From positions 1-9,413 of the forward strand of contig DATMIW010000066.1 of assembly GCA_035554115.1 (NCBI GenBank): a stretch of DNA of 9,413 bases, written 5' to 3'. Origin of the DNA: CAXTSE01 sp035554115. Its GTDB lineage: Bacteria > Actinomycetota > Actinomycetes > Actinomycetales > Microbacteriaceae. The notes under the pieces were generated by a model, which was given only the letters and a program-made list of their open reading frames with translations, did not search any database and was not told the DNA's origin. Both the position numbers and the translations under genes were made by a program. Each line of letters opens with the position of its first letter. Position 1 is the stretch's first letter. Positions 6,280 to 9,413 of this stretch are shown one piece after another.

Positions 6280-7628
6280 CCCCCTAATCTATCGGCGCGT
6301 TGGGCGCCCTTTGCCCGAGTGCGACGCCGCCGGAGGGCATCAAGGGGGAAATCGGCGGCGATCCGTTCGGTGGCTGAGGTCGGCAAATCGGCAGCGGTTG
6401 CGAATGTCTGCCACTCGGCGGCGGCCTCGACCACCGCGTCGATGACACCCACCGCGCCTGGTACCTCAAATCTGTCGGCGACCGCCAGGAGGTCGCTCCG
6501 AGCGATGTCGGAGAATTTGCCGTTCACGCTCATAAGGTGCTGTGAGGTCCATTGACTTGTCGGGGAATGCGCGTAGGTGAGGTCGTACGCGGGCGCGAGC
6601 GACCATTGGCCGCTCGGCTCCATGAGGAAGGAGAAGTTCTTCGTGTGGTCATCGCAGTTCGAGGTGGCGACGTTGAAGGCCATACGGCGAAAGGCCTCAA
6701 CGAGGGCCTCGGTTCCGAGCCCCAGCTCGACCACGCGCCGCAGGTATTGCGCGTAGTCATGAACGCCGATCTGGTTAAAGTCGAGCCCATCCATCGCGCA
6801 CAAGGTCTGCAGATGAACCTTGGATCCATCGGCCGCCCGGTCGAACCGACGCGTCATGAAGTGGGCTCGCCCGTTCTCGTGCAGAAGTCGCGTCTCAGGA
6901 ACTGTGATGCCGGCGGCCTGGGCCATCAGCGAGTAGGCGAACTCGATGCGACCGTAATCGGCGGTCGCACCGAGGTCTCGGTCGACTCCGATTCCGTCGA
7001 ACTTGAGCAGCCAGGATTCAAATCCCGGCTCGGGAAGAAGTTGCCCTGATCGCAGTTCACCCGTTTCGGTATTCACATTCACGATCGCCTTCGCTCGCGC
7101 ACCTCCGGCACTGGTGCCGACCTCGATTATGCGTCGCAGTGCGATCTCTGACTCCGCCTCTGTGGCAAGGGAACCGTGCACCGCCGATCGCGCCGCGGTG
7201 ACCAGCTGCGACAGGTCGAGGGCAGTCGGTCGAGGGTGAGCGGGCGCGCGGTCTGGAATGAATTCCAGGGCACCGAGTCCACGGGCCCCGAGATAGGCAA
7301 GTCGATCGAGACCCGTGATCTGTGCCGGTGAGACGCCTTCACGCGTCAGCCAGGACGTCACGATCGCGTTGCCGAATTTGTCGGGAAGCGAATCAGCGAT
7401 CATCGGGGGCAGCCCCTGAAAGGTCTCCGGAGAGAGATCAGGAAAGACATAGGTGCGTCGCGCTCGCGGCATGAGGACCGGGGCGAGGTCCAGTCCGGAA
7501 ACGATCCATGCCGGGTCATATTCGAATGCGTATGCGCCGCGGACTGCTCCTGCGCCGATGCCGGCGATCGCGCCGACACGACGTCCCCAGATGCGGACCT
7601 CAACGAGGTCCACAGCTGTGTAAACCAT
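6276..7628 (-). CDS. hipA: HipA family serine/threonine kinase toxin
   Basis: This is a 450-residue HipA-like kinase. Family members stop growth by phosphorylating aminoacyl-tRNA synthetases (GltX for E. coli HipA), and the partner HipB neutralises them. The N-terminal HipA-N1-like region spans about 10-125. The kinase part has the glycine-rich loop GTSAGGARAK (171-180), whose S173 matches the autophosphorylated serine region, the ATP lysine K209 in WLLKFDG, the catalytic loop NCDDHTKNFSF (324-334; D326 catalytic, N331 metal), and the metal-binding D349 in AYDLTYAH. All key residues are intact, so the kinase is predicted active. The tail (433-450) is arginine-rich. The ATG (7626-7628) shares one base with the hipB stop (TGATG), and its own TGA overlaps the thrS ATG (ATGA). 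The in vivo target is unknown. Confidence 0.94.
   Translation of the reverse strand: MVYTAVDLVEVRIWGRRVGAIAGIGAGAVRGAYAFEYDPAWIVSGLDLAPVLMPRARRTYVFPDLSPETFQGLPPMIADSLPDKFGNAIVTSWLTREGVSPAQITGLDRLAYLGARGLGALEFIPDRAPAHPRPTALDLSQLVTAARSAVHGSLATEAESEIALRRIIEVGTSAGGARAKAIVNVNTETGELRSGQLLPEPGFESWLLKFDGIGVDRDLGATADYGRIEFAYSLMAQAAGITVPETRLLHENGRAHFMTRRFDRAADGSKVHLQTLCAMDGLDFNQIGVHDYAQYLRRVVELGLGTEALVEAFRRMAFNVATSNCDDHTKNFSFLMEPSGQWSLAPAYDLTYAHSPTSQWTSQHLMSVNGKFSDIARSDLLAVADRFEVPGAVGVIDAVVEAAAEWQTFATAADLPTSATERIAADFPLDALRRRRTRAKGAQRADRLGG
6286..6291 (-). promoter_or_regulatory. Possible -10 element for thrS inside the end of hipA, leaderless
   Basis: The minus strand reads TAGATT (TANNNT pattern, four of six matches to TATAAT), ending 6 nt before the thrS ATG. 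It lies within the last codons of hipA and its first three bases are the stop codon in the thrS frame. It would let thrS be expressed without the hipB promoter. No -35 is evident, so a chance match is possible. Confidence 0.4.
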
Positions 7629-7936
7629 CAGCGACTACGGCTCACGCGCTGGCGACGCACGGGCTCGTTCCGACGGGTGCGCAACAGATCCATCGGGCTG
7701 GGGCCGTCACCAATGGGATCGAAGCTGCTCAGCCATTCTGTGCGATCCAGCGCCCGTGCAACGCGCACGAGGGTGCGGATGGTGCTGCCCTCACCTCGCT
7801 CGAGCGCGCTGACGGAGTTGGGGCTGACGTTGGCGCGGGCGGCAAGTTCGTGCTGATTCAACTGCTGGGCAATGCGCACGGAACGTATCTGCTCGCCAAG
7901 CAGAATTTCGAGGTCCTCGGTGCTGTGCAATTCCAT
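7628..7936 (-). CDS. hipB: HipB-like antitoxin, XRE-family DNA-binding protein
   Basis: This is a 102-residue protein with a helix-turn-helix of the XRE/Cro type at about residues 12-66: LGEQIRSVRIAQQLNQHELA, then a recognition-helix region VSPNSVSALERGEGSTIRTL and VRVARAL. HipB proteins bind HipA and repress their own operon. The C-terminal third (about 75-102) is polar and rich in arginine and looks unstructured, as in E. coli HipB where the flexible tail is a protease target. The ATG (7934-7936) has no proper SD but a good extended -10 lies 7 nt upstream, suggesting a leaderless mRNA. The stop overlaps the hipA start by one base, so the pair is co-translated. Confidence 0.92.
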   Translation of the reverse strand: MELHSTEDLEILLGEQIRSVRIAQQLNQHELAARANVSPNSVSALERGEGSTIRTLVRVARALDRTEWLSSFDPIGDGPSPMDLLRTRRNEPVRRQRVSRSR

Positions 7937-7958
7937 AACTCACAGAATACCAGGAATT
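7929..7958. repeat. Inverted repeat over the hipB promoter, candidate operator
   Basis: AATTCC (7929-7934) and GGAATT (7953-7958) form an inverted repeat with an 18-nt spacer that contains the -10 element. One more matching base pair extends it one position out on each side (G-x-AATTCC / GGAATT-x-C). The left arm covers the hipB start codon. Such symmetry around a promoter is what an autorepressor like HipB would use; the E. coli HipB operator also consists of inverted arms, but with a different sequence and an 8-nt spacer. Short arms mean that chance is a real alternative. Confidence 0.35.
7944..7952 (-). promoter_or_regulatory. Extended -10 promoter of hipBA, leaderless
   Basis: The minus strand reads TGGTATTCT, an extended -10 (TGN plus TATTCT). 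The hexamer ends 7 nt before the hipB ATG, so the start site would fall on the start codon. No -35 hexamer is seen, which an extended -10 can compensate for. It lies in the 60-nt gap after the membrane-protein gene and separates hipBA-thrS from the upstream unit. Confidence 0.6.
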
Positions 7959-7996
7959 ACCCGCGATGGGGACATTAACCCACACGTTTGTATGAA

Positions 7997-9166
7997 TTAC
8001 AGAACGCCTAGTGCGGACATCCACTGCACAACAATGTCGCGGTTGAACGCCGAGGTCCAGGCGATCCCGATTTGCAGGATCGCCACAACATTCATCAAAA
8101 CAACCAACAGGCGGCGCTTAGGGGTGGGGATCAGCGCAATTGCCATCAGCGTCATCGCAATAAAGGTGTTGCCTGCTGATCCTGGCGGCAGCAAGCCGAG
8201 AACGAATGCGGTGATGAGCGCGCCAAACACCAGAGTGGACACGAGAATCGACCCCGGACGACGCACGATCAACGCCATAAGCCAGGCGCTCAGTACCGAG
8301 GCCACCAGCAACCATCCACTGGGCGTCTGAAATAGCGGCCCGACGCTCTCGAATCTCTCGGTTGTCCCAGCCAGCAACCGCGTGCCGACGCTACCGATGG
8401 GATTGCCGAGAAAGAAGCTGTTGAGCAGCAGCACCGCGATTAGGGACGCAACTGTCGGATACACGATTACCAACACGTTCGCGCCACGAGCACCTCGCTG
8501 CCCGTGTCGTCCGAGTCGCAGGAACGGGGCAGCCGCCGCAGCAGTCAGAACATATGCCAAGCCACTCAGGTCGGACAGCGTGGCGAGCATCAGGAACATG
8601 CCGGCACGGAATCCGGATTGGGTGTTCCCCCACGCCACAAACCTCACAATGTCGGCGATGCCCAGACCGAAAAAGGCCAACCCCAGGAACGCCGGAAAGT
8701 TCTCGGTGGCTGTGTAGAAAAACAGCGGGTTTGCCGCGAGGGCAATGAGCAGAATTGCCGCGGTCGACGGTCGGAAACGACGCTGAACCATCACCTCGAG
8801 CATCTTCTGCAAGAAGATTCCCGCGATAAAAGCTCCGGCGATCGACAGCCCCGCGCGCCCACCAGGAATCCCTGCCGCGATCAGCGTCGACAGCGGGGGG
8901 TAGATCTCTCCCAACCAGGATGCGTCGGCACGGTCCCACGGGATCTGCGCCACATGCTGCAGCAACTGCGCGTTCGGCGTGTCCACTGAATCGGCCCGAC
9001 CCATCGCAAACATCGTCGGCAGCATGTACGGAAAGGCGAACAACAGGCGCACCAACCATCGCGCCGAACGGGTGCGCGGGAAGGCGTCGAAGCGATCCCG
9101 CTGACGGAGGCGACGCGGCTCCTGCCGCCGTGCCTCAGTGGGGCGAAGACTGAGTTGTAAGGCCAT
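7997..9166 (-). CDS. Polytopic membrane protein, possibly GT-C-like
   Basis: This 389-residue protein is very hydrophobic, with about ten predicted membrane segments (roughly 37-55, 92-120, 134-152, 156-176, 186-215, 229-253, 283-301, 306-327, 331-347 and 350-372) and a basic cytoplasmic N-terminus (residues 13-40). The loop after the first helix, about 56-91, contains ADSVDTPNAQ and WLGEIYPPLST. An acidic residue in the first outer loop recalls GT-C glycosyltransferases of the PMT/ArnT type, but this is structural resemblance only and I do not recognise the family. The ATG at 9164-9166 has an SD-like GGGAG 10 nt upstream. It begins inside the upstream glycosyltransferase gene (32-nt overlap), so the two are co-expressed and may act together in making or exporting a surface glycan. 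Confidence 0.85.
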   Translation of the reverse strand: MALQLSLRPTEARRQEPRRLRQRDRFDAFPRTRSARWLVRLLFAFPYMLPTMFAMGRADSVDTPNAQLLQHVAQIPWDRADASWLGEIYPPLSTLIAAGIPGGRAGLSIAGAFIAGIFLQKMLEVMVQRRFRPSTAAILLIALAANPLFFYTATENFPAFLGLAFFGLGIADIVRFVAWGNTQSGFRAGMFLMLATLSDLSGLAYVLTAAAAAPFLRLGRHGQRGARGANVLVIVYPTVASLIAVLLLNSFFLGNPIGSVGTRLLAGTTERFESVGPLFQTPSGWLLVASVLSAWLMALIVRRPGSILVSTLVFGALITAFVLGLLPPGSAGNTFIAMTLMAIALIPTPKRRLLVVLMNVVAILQIGIAWTSAFNRDIVVQWMSALGVL

Positions 9167-9413
9167 GTTCGGTCTTCTCCCAGTAGTGCGGGCGGGTGAG
9201 CAGCTGCCAGAGCCCCTTGTATGCAGCGATCGAGTGCAGGATCCAATACAGCGGGTTGAGCGTGGCCCAGAGAATGAGCTCGAAGGTGCCGCGCTTGTAC
9301 GGCCCCATCATCGACAGGTAGACCATGGCCGAATTGCCGATGATGAAGTTGACCAGGCACAGCCAGAGCAGCCAGACCGGAAAGAACTGCCCGAGGAACT
9401 CGGCGGGCAGGAA
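9135..9413 (-). CDS. Membrane glycosyltransferase family 2, C-terminal part (cut by window edge)
   Basis: The reading frame is open from the right edge of the window to the TAA at 9135-9137, giving the last 92 residues of a larger protein. Two hydrophobic helices are visible (about FFPVWLLWLCLVNFIIG and LILWATLNPLYWILHSIAA), followed by YKGLWQLLTRPHYWEKTEHG. That ending is typical of processive, membrane-bound GT2 enzymes of the cellulose-synthase/exopolysaccharide type, in which the final helices and the short cytoplasmic tail follow the catalytic domain. The catalytic DXD and QxxRW motifs would lie outside the window, so the substrate cannot be judged. It overlaps the next gene, the membrane protein, by 32 nt. 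Confidence 0.8.
   Translation of the reverse strand, partial: FLPAEFLGQFFPVWLLWLCLVNFIIGNSAMVYLSMMGPYKRGTFELILWATLNPLYWILHSIAAYKGLWQLLTRPHYWEKTEHGLTTQSSPH

Noticed and set aside
6276..7936. hipBA as a recently acquired mobile cassette with boundary repeats
   Set aside because: No direct or inverted repeats, integrase, tRNA attachment site or obvious base-composition change flank the pair. Acquisition cannot be excluded, but nothing in the sequence shows it.
7961..7980. CCC...GGG palindrome-like stretch upstream of hipB as terminator or operator
   Set aside because: Only three base pairs are complementary in each arm, and there is no T-run.
1..9413. CRISPR arrays, tRNA or rRNA genes, insertion sequences, T-box or riboswitch elements
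   Set aside because: No spaced direct repeats, tRNA-like cloverleafs, transposase frames or long structured leaders are visible; all gaps between genes are 107 nt or shorter.

Overview
The window (about 60% G+C by eye) looks like a chromosomal segment of an actinobacterium, most likely a member of the Microbacteriaceae. The evidence is the gene order thrS - HIT - pdxS - pdxT - yebC - ruvC - ruvA, the actinobacterial character of the proteins, a mycobacterial-type LexA box, and start codons that often lack a Shine-Dalgarno (SD) sequence. The family assignment is inferred from recalled protein resemblance, not from a search.

All genes but one lie on the minus strand, so transcription runs from right to left. 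From the right edge: the C-terminal end of a membrane glycosyltransferase 2 (9135-9413, cut by the window); a polytopic membrane protein of about ten helices (7997-9166) that overlaps it; a HipB/HipA toxin-antitoxin pair (7628-7936 and 6276-7628); threonyl-tRNA synthetase (4321-6279); a HIT-family nucleotide hydrolase/phosphorylase (3755-4321); the two PLP synthase subunits PdxS (2814-3716) and PdxT (2228-2824); one plus-strand protein of unknown function (1742-2200); YebC/TACO1 (873-1634); and the Holliday-junction genes ruvC (226-801) and ruvA (1-229, truncated by the window edge).

The genes are packed tightly. Stop and start codons overlap at hipB/hipA (TGATG), hipA/thrS (ATGA), thrS/HIT (TAATG), pdxS/pdxT (11 nt) and ruvC/ruvA (ATGA). 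There is no gene-free stretch over 110 bases. Putative promoters lie before ruvC, yebC, the plus-strand gene, pdxS, hipB and, inside the last codons of hipA, thrS. In five of these six the -10-like hexamer sits only 6-7 nt before the start codon and no usable SD is present, which suggests leaderless mRNAs. Only yebC has a clear leader with a good SD.

Two points stand out. First, a near-perfect actinobacterial SOS box (823-838) sits over the expected -35 region of ruvC, so ruvCA(B) is probably LexA-controlled. Second, a complete HipBA module with intact kinase residues is joined by a 4-nt overlap to an aminoacyl-tRNA synthetase gene. The kinase family is known to attack aminoacyl-tRNA synthetases, so a functional link between this HipA and ThrRS is a testable idea. 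Most of the rest is ordinary housekeeping sequence.
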